Below, in pieces: positions 39,768 through 49,800 of a stretch of 64,000 nucleotides of DNA (position 1 is its first letter; each line of letters opens with the position of its first letter). Source of the stretch: Mesostigma viride. Taxonomy: Eukaryota; Streptophyta; Mesostigmatophyceae; Mesostigmatales; Mesostigmataceae. The stretch lies in the NCBI GenBank assembly GCA_009746045.1, contig RPFO01000175.1:62001-126000 (forward strand), in the 5' to 3' direction. The notes beneath the pieces are model-generated. The model had not been told where the DNA came from, searched no databases, and saw only the letters and a list, made by a program, of their open reading frames with translations. Both the position numbers and the translations under genes were made by a program.

Positions 39768-40119
39768 AACCAATGCACGTGCAAAGGTGTGTGTTTATAT
39801 GCAATCTGAGGTGCAACGGTGTGCCGGTGTGCCGGTGTGCCGGTGGCACGGTGGCACGATGCAACGGTGTCATGAGCATGTCTAGGTAACCCTTGCATGA
39901 CCCATTACCCTTGATAAATCCCAATGGATAACCATTGTATGTGCAAATATGTGTGTTTATATGCAACTTTTGAGATGGCACGGTGGCACGGTGGCACGGT
40001 GGCACGATGCCACGGTGCCACGGTGTCATGAGCATCTAGGTAACCCTTGCATGACCCATCCACCTACATAAATCCCATGGATAACAATTGCATGTGCAAA
40101 GGTGTGTGCATATATATAT
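39768..40119. repeat. Right subterminal tandem repeats
   Basis: Two and a half units of about 160-175 bp. Each has GTGTGTTTATATGCAA, then octamer-like GGTGTGCCGG or GGTGGCAC runs, then TCATGAGCATxTAGGTAACC and CCCTTGCATGACCCAT. The third unit is cut by the non-LTR element and resumes at 41530. They mirror the left subterminal octamers. Confidence 0.8.
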
Positions 40120-40252
40120 TAAAAATATAATTACTTACAGCAGAGTGAAATCACTCAAACCAAAGCAAACGCCCAGCTATAAACCTATATACAGAGCCAT
40201 GTCAAAGCTCTATACTACGATAAGACCAATGGAAACGCCTAACGGGAGGAAC

Positions 40253-41068
40253 CTAATAGCCCTGCTGCACCGCAAAATCAGCCCGCGTACGGCGGAGCAT
40301 GATGTCCGCCATGGCCCGAGTCAGCGCCACCGACAAGCGCTGACGCCAATATGACGTCCAGGTCCGCGCCGACCATGGGGCCCGCTGGCCCTCCAGGTCC
40401 AGCCGGTCCTCCCGGAGCCGGCAACACTCCTTGAAGAAGGCGGAGGTCAGGGGCCCCATGGCCCCAAACTCCTCCAGGACAAAGGGCACCACACGATGGT
40501 GCCCGACGTCGCCGTAGGCCAGGAGCTTGGCCCGCTCCGCCCGGTCCGCCGTGTAACCTGCCGTGAGGGAGGCCCCAGCCACGTGGCTAAGAGCCAAGGG
40601 CCGCGCCACCGAAACGTCAATAAGCAGATGCCGGCCACCCCCCTCAAAGTCCAGCACCACGATGTCAGGCCGGTGGTTGGGGGAATAGAAGGCAGCGCCA
40701 TCCGCATCCTCGGACCGGATGTTCGCGTGGGGGAAAACCGACCGAATCATGGCGAGCACCACCGTCAGGAGGACAGTGTGCAAATACAAATACCAATTCT
40801 GATTCTGTTGGCCCCCCATGCAGGCAAGGTAGTGAGTCCCCGTGGGATCCAGCGGCTGCCCACAGCTACCACAAGGCCGCCCGGCCGGAACAAGAGGCTG
40901 CGGGGCAAATAGCTGGTGCCGGAGCGCCACCGAGTAGTGGCTGGGAGCCAAGGCGAATGGGGGGCCATAGGAAGAGCACGAAGGTACGCCGAGCCCACAC
41001 TCCGCAAGGAAAGCGAGAACAGCCACGCACGTCCCTGGGCGTTGAGGTCCGCGAAAAGAGCAATCCAA
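40253..41068 (-). CDS. Non-LTR element: zinc site and restriction-like endonuclease
   Basis: 271 residues. A CCHC-type site CGSCGQPLDPTGTHYLAC is followed by the PD-(D/E)XK-like nuclease pattern RPDIVVLDFEGG ... HLLIDVSV, the arrangement seen downstream of RT in R2/CRE-type elements. This nuclease nicks target DNA for target-primed reverse transcription. The first 25 residues are probably read in the other frame (shift near 41000). It ends at 40253. Confidence 0.8.
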   Translation of the reverse strand: MDCSFRGPQRPGTCVAVLAFLAECGLGVPSCSSYGPPFALAPSHYSVALRHQLFAPQPLVPAGRPCGSCGQPLDPTGTHYLACMGGQQNQNWYLYLHTVLLTVVLAMIRSVFPHANIRSEDADGAAFYSPNHRPDIVVLDFEGGGRHLLIDVSVARPLALSHVAGASLTAGYTADRAERAKLLAYGDVGHHRVVPFVLEEFGAMGPLTSAFFKECCRLREDRLDLEGQRAPWSARTWTSYWRQRLSVALTRAMADIMLRRTRADFAVQQGY

Positions 41069-41481
41069 TCAGCCGTGTGCAGAATACCCGCGTAGGTTTT
41101 CTGGTGTTTATCGATGACGCGAGCAGGGAATGCGGCGGGAGATTGAACGGAGGCGACCGAGGGAGTGCCGCGAGGGAGGTGGCGCTGTACCGCCTGAGCG
41201 GCACGGACGGGAGAACAGGCCTGCTGGATCTCAGCATAGGCCTCCTGGATGGCGGTGACGAAGGGCAAAGGGCTGCTGGGGTCCAGGAGGTCAGGCGCTG
41301 CCGTTGCCAAAAGGGGCAGGAGCCGGCAGCTTTCCGCCCACGACTGAGCGACGGAGCCCAAAAAGGCTGCTGGGGCCAGCCGGGCGGCACGAGTCAGACC
41401 GCAGCCACCCATCCGTGCAGGCAGGGAGGCAATGCGAATAGCATGTGGCGGGAGGTCGGGGCCCGGGACCAGCTGCGCCAA
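40765..41481 (-). CDS. Non-LTR element: region just after reverse transcriptase (fragment)
   Basis: Informative from about 41481 to 41000. IASLPARMGGCGLTRAARLAPAA is the conserved block after the RT thumb in many algal and plant non-LTR elements, followed by an Ala-rich helical region. The RT active site itself is missing, lost by 5' truncation. Below about 41000 the correct frame is that of the endonuclease. Confidence 0.7.
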   Translation of the reverse strand: MAQLVPGPDLPPHAIRIASLPARMGGCGLTRAARLAPAAFLGSVAQSWAESCRLLPLLATAAPDLLDPSSPLPFVTAIQEAYAEIQQACSPVRAAQAVQRHLPRGTPSVASVQSPAAFPARVIDKHQKTYAGILHTADWIALFADLNAQGRAWLFSLSLRSVGSAYLRALPMAPHSPWLPATTRWRSGTSYLPRSLLFRPGGLVVAVGSRWIPRGLTTLPAWGANRIRIGICICTLSS

Positions 41482-41529
41482 GGCCGACTGGATGCGTTCG
41501 TCGTGGCCCTCGGCGGCCAGCCGGACCTG

Positions 41530-41580
41530 AATATATATGCAATTTGAGGTGTGCCGGTGTGCCGGTGTGCCGGCCGCCGA
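41530..41580. repeat. Right subterminal octamers, continued
   Basis: Resumes ATATATGCAATTTGAGGTG and a short GTGTGCCG run interrupted by the non-LTR insertion, about 115 bp from the right end of the DNA transposon. Confidence 0.75.
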
Positions 41581-41668
41581 CGAACTTTTTTTTCCTCAAA
41601 GACTTAAGTTGAAACTTTAAATGCATGAAAATGCAACTTTCAAAACTGAAGTACATTTTGAAAAACGT

Positions 41669-41693
41669 AGTACAATTCCAGGTGTGCCTAGGG
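41669..41693 (-). repeat. Right terminal inverted repeat of the DNA transposon
   Basis: 25 bp ending CAGGTGTGCCTAGGG, a perfect inverted copy of 24413-24437. GTA (41694-41696) follows. Confidence 0.93.
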
Positions 41694-41879
41694 GTACGAA
41701 ACCGAAATTTTTGGGCTCCCGCTGGCCCCCCCGCCTAGGCGCCCTCGGCCACTGCCCCTTCGCACTGCGCACCCCGCGTGGTGCCGGCGTTCCCGAGGAC
41801 GCACCCCGCGGGTGTACGCGCCAATCGCCCGCTCAGGCGCCAAAAAGTCTGGGCCCCGAAGGGGCCCCCAACTTGTCAA
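41694..41879. repeat. Satellite unit, right fragment after the DNA transposon
   Basis: Resumes at GTACGAAACCGAAATTTTTGGG and matches the other units through GAAGGGGCCCCCAACTTGTCAAC, where the array ends. Confidence 0.9.
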
Positions 41880-42798
41880 CATATATTCTAAAATTTGTAA
41901 AACGCAGCCTTGGCACAATTTTAGCTAACACTCTTTCGAACGGCTTTCGGCTCCAGCCACTCATCGGCGCGACTTACAGTCCGCTTGACGAATGAGCTGC
42001 GCGAAATTTCGTTGCGACCAATCACGAAAAGGTCAAACCACGGCGCGCCCATTTTTGAGGTTTCCCAAGCGTTACATCCAGATGAGCCATTTGGCAGAGG
42101 TCCGTATGCCCAGATTGGAGCAGGAGCCAAACTCTGCGATTTCCTGTGTTCGCAAGCTCCAGATATAACCGTCGCAAACTTTTGGGCTGTTGGACCAAAC
42201 TTTGTTCTCCCGAACCAGTTACAAACGCGCAGGAAGCTCACACGTGGATTTTCCTCTGCTCCACCGCCTGTAAGCGATTTTTCCCTGCTCGGCTGTCTGC
42301 GGAGTTGGCGAGGTCACTCATCCCCGCGCGCATCGCGCTCCCGTGCAGGGGTAGCAGTCAATCTGGAGCTTGAATTCCGCAAGTTCGCGAGCTCCGTCCA
42401 CTGCGCGGTTGCGCAGTTTGTCCCTTTGTAGCAATGTACATATTGTGAAACTTCGATGGGAGTTGTTTACGTAGACTTCAGGCGCAAAGGCACATATGTT
42501 TAATTGCTCGTGGCATTCAGTTCCGGGTTTGAGCCTTCATTGGGTCCTCCCATTGCATTTTAGATTTTTTTCCTTCACCCTTCTGCCAAACTCCATGAAT
42601 CTTGTGGTCGAAACTCTAAAGCTAGCGCGCGCTCCTTGGCGGGACTACAGTAGCGCCACTTGGCACTCGACGGAGGTACGTGGTGACTCACATCTCCCTA
42701 GCCGGGGCTCCCTGGCCGGGGACCGGCCACAAAAAGTACAAGCTCTACAGTAATGTCGCGGGCGAAGCCCACAAAACTTGTACGCAAAACCTGTATTC
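41880..42798. other. Unassigned stretch
   Basis: A 148-residue plus-strand frame at 41985-42431 has no recognisable domain and no clear splice or start context. I do not call it a gene. No transposon terminus is seen. Confidence 0.4.
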
Positions 42799-43216
42799 GG
42801 AACTACGAATGTATTCGTCGAACAGTCGGGTGTCCCGATTTCGATACCGAACATGTTCGGAAGTAGAGTTTGCCTCCCGATACCGATACTGTACCGAATA
42901 TGTTCAGACGGACAGACCGTTCGCCGTATACTGAACAAATTCGGTGTTCGGTTCGGTATTCGGGGGATATTCGGTATTCGGAACACTAGGTATTCGGTAC
43001 AACCTTGGAACTACGAATGTATTCGTCGAATAGTCGGGTGTCCCGATTTCGATACCGAACATGTTCGGAAGTAGAGTTTGCCTCCCGATACCGATACTGT
43101 ACCGAATATGTTCAGACGGACAGACCGTTCGCCGTATACTGAACAAATTCGGTGTTCGGTTCGGTATTCGGGGGATATTCGGTATTCGGAACACTAGGTA
43201 TTCGGTACAACCTTGG
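42799..43216. repeat. ~209-bp tandem duplication rich in TTCGGTATTCGG
   Basis: Two nearly identical units (42799-43006 and 43007-43216), each starting GGAACTACGAATGTATTCG and ending GGTATTCGGTACAACC. Each contains GTTCAGACGG, a word also frequent in the satellite. Confidence 0.93.
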
Positions 43217-43599
43217 CTCCGCCCAGGCTCCGCCAGATAAATGAGCGAAACGAATCCGAGGGGGAAATGGGCAAGGACGCTTCGCATTATGGCAGTGCAC
43301 AAAAACAAAATTATGCTGCTTATCGACTTTATTTGCGTCACTATGGATAACAATTATGAAAAGTCCATTACGAACTGCCTCGTACTTCGCTTTCGTCGCT
43401 GGCTGGCACATCGCGTGCATAGCCACTGCCCCACGACGACATGCTAATTCTTAATTTATTGGCTCTCGTCCAGGAATGGTGCGTCGACGCATTCCTGCGA
43501 CCTGGTTACGGTATAATTGATAGAATGATGGCCAACAATGCGTAAAGTCTAGCTTCGCGAGCTGGAAGTGCATCGCCTGACACTCCAGGAGATTCGAAT
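43217..43599. other. Upstream region of the TPR gene
   Basis: 383 bp without another gene. A promoter would be expected here but no distinct TATA or initiator is convincing. The 5' untranslated sequence just before the ATG reads GATTCGAATATG. Confidence 0.4.
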
Positions 43600-43880
43600 A
43601 TGAATGCCCAAACAATGTCGAAACCTAGGAGCAAAATGGGCAAGGGCAAGGAGCCCAGGCCATTGAGCGCGAGCCAGCAGGGCGTCATGGCCACCTTGCA
43701 GAAACAGAGTACGGCGAGTCGACAGTTCAAAGCAGCCACGGACGAGCTGGCTCAAAGCAAGGACTACGCTGCGGCAGTGGAACTCATCAATCTGGCGATC
43801 TCCAACACCGCGTATCCCAACAATCTGCCCTACCTGCATACTCGCGCGCTGTGGCTCCACAAACTCGGCAGGTTCAAGGA
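43600..43880 (+). CDS. TPR gene exon 1
   Basis: Starts ATG ([16 protein letters not shown]), with a basic N-terminus and then a first TPR ([19 protein letters not shown]) and the helix [16 protein letters not shown]-type segment. It ends AAGGA before the donor GTACGT, phase 2. Confidence 0.85.
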
Positions 43881-46800
43881 GTACGTTGCAGCACCGGGGC
43901 TTTCTGCACGTGACAAGTATAGCCGATTCCACGATCGGAATCAACAGGCGGCACTTTCCCTTGCATGTCTTAAGAAATTCCTGTGCAAGTTCCTGGTGCA
44001 TGTGCCCCTGCGCTGCTGACTAGTTGAACCTTCTTTTGGTATTTTCTCAATAATCGTAGTCTCATGAGGCATTGGTCACTGGCAGGCTTGCTGTGTGCAG
44101 GGATCCGTTCTGGATCAGGGAACCGGTATTAAACGTCACATGGATGGGGCGTTCCTCTGCGTTTGCCAACGTCTACCTAAAACGTTTGCAACTGCCATTG
44201 TGTAGCCTTGGACACAGGACTCCTGACCATCGTTTCTCTGAACATGCTCTATCACCATTACTATACTCTTTTTATCTTACAACTCACAGAGGGCTCGTGA
44301 CCATCAACTCTGGGGAACACGTACTATTTTTAATATACAATTAGTAGACAGCAAACGCCCTTGTCTGAGGCTCGTTGCCCGGGGCAGGCCGCGGTGCATG
44401 GACCCACCGCAGGCTCTCCCGTGCATGTAATGGAACACGATGCCCTTGTGCCGTGCAGTTTTCCGTGCCAGTGAAGGTGGACATGGCACCGCTTTCCTGT
44501 CAATGCCCTCCTTCAGGTCACCATTGCACCAATCTCATGTTTGTTTTCAACGACCTCATGTTTGTGTCATTGACCTCTTGTTTATTTTCATCGAACCTCA
44601 TGTTCATGTTCCATGCTCTCGCCTAGTCTGTTCCCCTGGCGATTGCTCCTTGGTTCCTCTCGTTTGCATGGGCTAGAGATGTTAAATAAAGATCTCTATC
44701 ATGTGTGTTGTCTCCCTAATCTTCTCCTCCTTCATCTGCGTGTGCTGTCGAACTTCAGAAACGTATGCCGTCGGCTTTTCGACTTCCCGGTCTTTTCTCT
44801 CGTAGTCCTCTTGCCACTGGCATAAAGTAGCATTAGAACACATGCATGTGCCCTGCCCCTTTTCCCAACACGCAGGGCGACGGTCCACGCAGTGGTTCTT
44901 GTCGCATGTGTGTTAACCATCAATCCTAACTAATTTGATACGCCCTGCTCCTTGCCCATCATGCAGGGCGATGGTTGACTTGACCAAATGCGTCTCAGCA
45001 GATGCCAAGAATGCCGACTACCTCGGTATGAGGGGTGGGGGCAGGGAGGGACGGGAAGGGGGGGCAATCGAGAGGGGGAGGGTGGGGAAGAGAGGGGAGG
45101 CTATGCGGGGGGTAAGGGAGGGGGAGGAGGAGGGGGAAAGGGGGGGATTAGGGGTGAATGGGTGTGTGCTTTCTAGGGGTGAACGTGTGTGTGCTTTCTA
45201 GGGGTGAACGTGTGTGTGCTTTCTAGGGGTGAACGTGTGTGTACTTTCTAGGGGTGAACGTGTGTGTACTTTCTAGGGGTGAACGTGTGTGTACTTTCTA
45301 GGGGTGAACGTGTGTGTACTTTCTAGGGGTGAACGTGTGTGTACTTTCTAGGGGTGAACGTGTGTGTGCTTTCTAGGGGTGAACGTGTGTGTGCTTTCTA
45401 GGGGTGAACGTGTGTGTACTTTCTAGGGGTGAACGTGTGTGTGCTTTCTAGGGGTGAACGTGTGTGTGCTTTCTAGGGGTGAACGTGTGTGTGCTTTCTA
45501 GGGGTGAACGTGTGTGTGCTTTCTAGGGGTGAACGTGTGTGTGCTTTCTAGGGGTGAACGTGTGTGTGCTTTCTAGGGGTGAACGTGTGTGTGCTTTCTA
45601 GGGGTGAACGTGTGTGTGCTTTCTAGGGGTGAACGTGTGTGTACTTTCTAGGGGTGAACGTGTGTGTACTTTCTAGGGGTGAACGTGTGTGTACTTTCTA
45701 GGGGTGAACGTGTGTGTACTTTCTAGGGGTGAACGTGTGTGTACTTTCTAGGGGTGAACGTGTGTGTACTTTCTAGGGGTGAACGTGTGTGTACTTTCTA
45801 GGGGTGAACGTGTGTGTACTTTCTAGGGGTGAACGTGTGTGTGCTTTCTAGGGGTGAACGTGTGTGTACTTTCTAGGGGTGAACGTGTGTGTACTTTCTA
45901 GGGGTGAACGTGTGTGTACTTTCTAGGGGTGAACGTGTGTGCACTTTCTAGGGGTGAACGTGTGTGTACTTTCTAGGGGTGAACGTGTGTGTACTTTCTA
46001 GGGGTGAACGTGTGTGTGCTTTCTAGGGGTGAACGTGTGTGTACTTTCTAGGGGTGAACGTGTGTGTGCTTTCTAGGGGTGAACGTGTGTGTGCTTTCTA
46101 GGGGTGAACGTGTGTGTGCTTTCTAGGGGTGAACGTGTGTGTGCTTTCTAGGGGTGAACGTGTGTGTACTTTCTAGGGGTGAACGTGTGTGTACTTTCTA
46201 GGGGTGAACGTGTGTGTACTTTCTAGGGGTGAACGTGTGTGTACTTTCTAGGGGTGAACGTGTGTGTACTTTCTAGGGGTGAACGTGTGTGTGCTTTCTA
46301 GGGGTGAACGTGTGTGTACTTTCTAGGGGTGAACGTGTGTGTACTTTCTAGGGGTGAACGTGTGTGTGCTTTCTAGGGGTGAACGTGTGTGTACTTTCTA
46401 GGGGTGAACGTGTGTGTACTTTCTAGGGGTGAACGTGTGTGTACTTTCTAGGGGTGAACGTGTGTGTACTTTCTAGGGGTGAACGTGTGTGTACTTTCTA
46501 GGGGTGAACGTGTGTGTACTTTCTAGGGGTGAACGTGTGTGTACTTTCTAGGGGTGAACGTGTGTGTGCTTTCTAGGGGTGAACGTGTGTGTGCTTTCTA
46601 GGGGTGAACGTGTGTGTACTTTCTAGGGGTGAACGTGTGTGTACTTTCTAGGGGTGAACGTGTGTGTACTTTCTAGGGGTGAACGTGTGTGTACTTTCTA
46701 GGGGTGAACGTGTGTGTGCTTTCTAGGGGTGAACGTGTGTGTGCTTTCTAGGGGTGAACGTGTGTGTACTTTCTAGGGGTGAACGTGTGTGTACTTTCTA

Positions 46801-49800
46801 GGGGTGAACGTGTGTGTACTTTCTAGGGGTGAACGTGTGTGTACTTTCTAGGGGTGAACGTGTGTGTACTTTCTAGGGGTGAACGTGTGTGTACTTTCTA
46901 GGGGTGAACGTGTGTGTACTTTCTAGGGGTGAACGTGTGTGTACTTTCTAGGGGTGAACGTGTGTGTACTTTCTAGGGGTGAACGTGTGTGTACTTTCTA
47001 GGGGTGAACGTGTGTGTACTTTCTAGGGGTGAACGTGTGTGTACTTTCTAGGGGTGAACGTGTGTGTACTTTCTAGGGGTGAACGTGTGTGTACTTTCTA
47101 GGGGTGAACGTGTGTGTACTTTCTAGGGGTGAACGTGTGTGTACTTTCTAGGGGTGAACGTGTGTGTACTTTCTAGGGGTGAACGTGTGTGTACTTTCTA
47201 GGGGTGAACGTGTGTGTACTTTCTAGGGGTGAACGGGTGTGTGCTTTCTAGCTAGGGGCGGGAGCTTTTCGGCACTGGACAAAATCGCCAATGGAAGTAG
47301 TTGTACAAAGCAGGTAACATAAAGACCTTATATGACCGTCTGTGACTTCAGAAAGAAGTAACATTTTGAAGTCACGGTAGCTGGTAGCTAGAGGAGGAGA
47401 GGGATGCCGAACAGGTGGCACAATGTTGTGTGGGCCTTTGTTACTTTTCAGGAAGCGACTGTCCCAGTCAAACTGACCAAGGCCACCAGCAGCAAGGGCC
47501 GCACGGGATGCTGTGCAATTGCTGTTTTGTGGATGTCGTCCAGGTGGAATGGAAACAGGGTGTACTAATGTAGTCTAGATAGGCGCTCGTTCGGGATGCT
47601 GTGCGGACCGTGTAGCTGGCCATGGACAGGCCTTGGGCAAGGCTATGCGCCTGTGACGGCTTGATAAGACGGTCACACCTGTCGGCTTTGCACGCATTGC
47701 TTGTCAGTGTCATGCCTCTCCACTCATAGTCTCTCCCTCATGCTCCTTACACTTTACAGATGTTCCGTAAGCTTTACAATGTTCCGTAAATTTTGAAATG
47801 CATCTCATAAGTACAGCCCCCCTTCTGCCCACGCAGCGAGCAAGGTGGGGACGATCCTATCCCGGCAGTGGCTGGGACTACATCCAACAGTCTGTTAACT
47901 GTACGCCACCCATTCATCCATCCGTGCCTCCTGTCGCAACCGCAGTGAGCAAAGCGCGAACATTGTGCCTTACTTTATTCACTGTTACTTTGGATTGCGT
48001 TACAAACATCCGAAATAGATCATGTTGCAGATATCCCAAACCCCTCTTGTTGCCGATGCAGCGAGCAAATCGCGGACATTGTTCCATTAACTTAATTCAT
48101 CATTTTTCATTGTTCCACTTACTGTAGACCGCGTTACAAATACCCAACCCCCCCCCCCTTGCTGCCGATGCAGTGAGCAAGGCCTGGACCCACCTGGCGC
48201 TCTCGCAGCCTTTGGACGCGGCCAAGTGCGTGAGCGTGGTGCTCGAAGCGGACGCCAAGGACGTGGAGGCGCTCTACCTGCGGGGCATGGCGTACCAGGA
48301 ACTGCGCATGCCCAAGGAGGTGGGTGCGTGCGCAAGAAGAGCGCTGCGTGAACAAGGTGGGTGGGTGGGTGTGCAAGAAGAGCGCTGCATGAACAAGGTG
48401 GGTGGGTGCGTGCGCAAGAAGAGCGCTGCGTGGACAAGGTGGGTGCGTGCGCAAGAAGAGCGCTGCGTGAACAAGGTGGGTGGGTGCGCAAGAAGAGCGC
48501 TGCGTGGACAAGGTGGGTGGGTGCGCAAGAAGAGCGCTGCGTGAACAAGGTGGGTGGGTGGGTGCGCAAGAAGAGCGCTGCGTGGACAAGGTGGGTGCGT
48601 GCGCAAGAAGAGCGCTGCGTGAACAAGGTGGGTGGGTGGGTGCGCAAGAAGAGGGCTGCGTGGACAAGGTGGGTGGGTGGGTGCGCAAGAAGAGCGCTGC
48701 GTGGACAAGGTGGGTGGGTGCGCAAGAAGAGCGCTGCGTGGACAAGGTGGGTGGGTGCGCAAGAAGAGCGCTGCGTGAACAAGGTGGGTGGGTGCGCAAG
48801 AAGAGCGCTGCGTGAACAAGGTGGGTGGGTGCGCAAGAAGAGCGCTGCGTGAACAAGGTGGGTGGGTGCGCAAGAAGAGCGCTGCGTGGACAAGGTGGGT
48901 GGGTGCGCAAGAAGAGCGCTGCGTGAACAAGGTGGGTGGGTGCGCAAGAAGAGCGCTGCGTGGACAAGGTGGGTGGGTGGGTGCGCAAGAAGAGCGCTGC
49001 GTGGACAAGGTGGGTGGGTGCGTGCGCAAGAAGAGCGCTGCGTGAACAAGGTGGGTGGGTGGGTGCGCAAGAAGAGGGCTGCGTGGACAAGGTGGGTGGG
49101 TGGGTGCGCAAGAAGAGCGCTGCGTGAACAAGGTGGGTGGGTGCGCAAGAAGAGCGCTGCGTGAACAAGGTGGGTGGGTGCGCAAGAAGAGCGCTGCGTG
49201 AACAAGGTGGGTGGGTGGGTGCGCAAGAAGAGGGCTGCGTGGACAAGGTGGGTGGGTGGGTGCGCAAGAAGAGCGCTGCGTGGACAAGGTGGGTGGGTGC
49301 GCAAGAAGAGCGCTGCGTGGACAAGGTGGGTGGGTGCGCAAGAAGAGCGCTGCGTGGACAAGGTGGGTGCGTGCGCAAGAAGAGCGCTGCGTGAACAAGG
49401 TGGGTGGGTGGGTGCGCAAGAAGAGCGCTGCGTGGACAAGGTGGGTGGGTGCGCAAGAAGAGCGCTGCGTGGACAAGGTGGGTGCGTGCGCAAGAAGAGC
49501 GCTGCGTGAACAAGGTGGGTGGGTGGGTGCGCAAGAAGAGCGCTGCGTGGACAAGGTGGGTGCGTGCGCAAGAAGAGCGCTGCGTGAACAAGGTGGGTGG
49601 GTGCGCAAGAAGAGCGCTGCGTGAACAAGGTGGGTGGGTGCGCAAGAAGAGCGCTGCGTGAACAAGGTGGGTGGGTGGGTGCGCAAGAAGAGCGCTGCGT
49701 GGACAAGGTGGGTGGGTGGGTGCGCAAGAAGAGCGCTGCGTGGACAAGGTGGGTGCGTGCGCAAGAAGAGCGCTGCGTGGACAAGGTGGGTGGGTGCGCA

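Larger units (their letters stand above)
40120..41529 (-). mobile_element. 5'-truncated non-LTR retrotransposon with restriction-like endonuclease
   Basis: Inserted in an AT-rich site of the right subterminal repeat, with ATATATAT at both edges. On the minus strand only the C-terminal part of the ORF remains, as expected from 5' truncation. The 3' tail on the element strand is AT-rich (AATTATATTTTTAA) rather than a pure A-run. Confidence 0.75.
24413..41693. mobile_element. 17.3-kb terminal-inverted-repeat DNA transposon (EnSpm/CMC-like ends)
   Basis: It is bounded by perfect 25-bp inverted repeats beginning CCCTAGGCACACCTGG and flanked by a 3-bp duplication, GTA, within a satellite unit that continues at 41697. 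Subterminal arrays of the octamer CCGGCACA lie 120-500 bp inside the left end and near the right end. Two gene blocks diverge from the middle: an unknown protein on the minus strand (27617-25172) and a DDE-like transposase on the plus strand (35992-39522). A central palindrome separates them. Element C and a truncated non-LTR element are nested inside; without them it would be about 8.2 kb. The CMCWR-like terminus and 3-bp duplication suggest the EnSpm/CMC group, but the transposase family must decide. Confidence 0.85.

Noticed and set aside
41985-42431. 148-residue plus-strand frame as a gene
   Set aside because: No domain, no neighbouring signals and overlapping alternative frames; nothing beyond length supports it.
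45151-47250. CRISPR array
   Set aside because: The 25-mers are contiguous with no spacers, no cas genes are present, and the setting is a eukaryotic intron.
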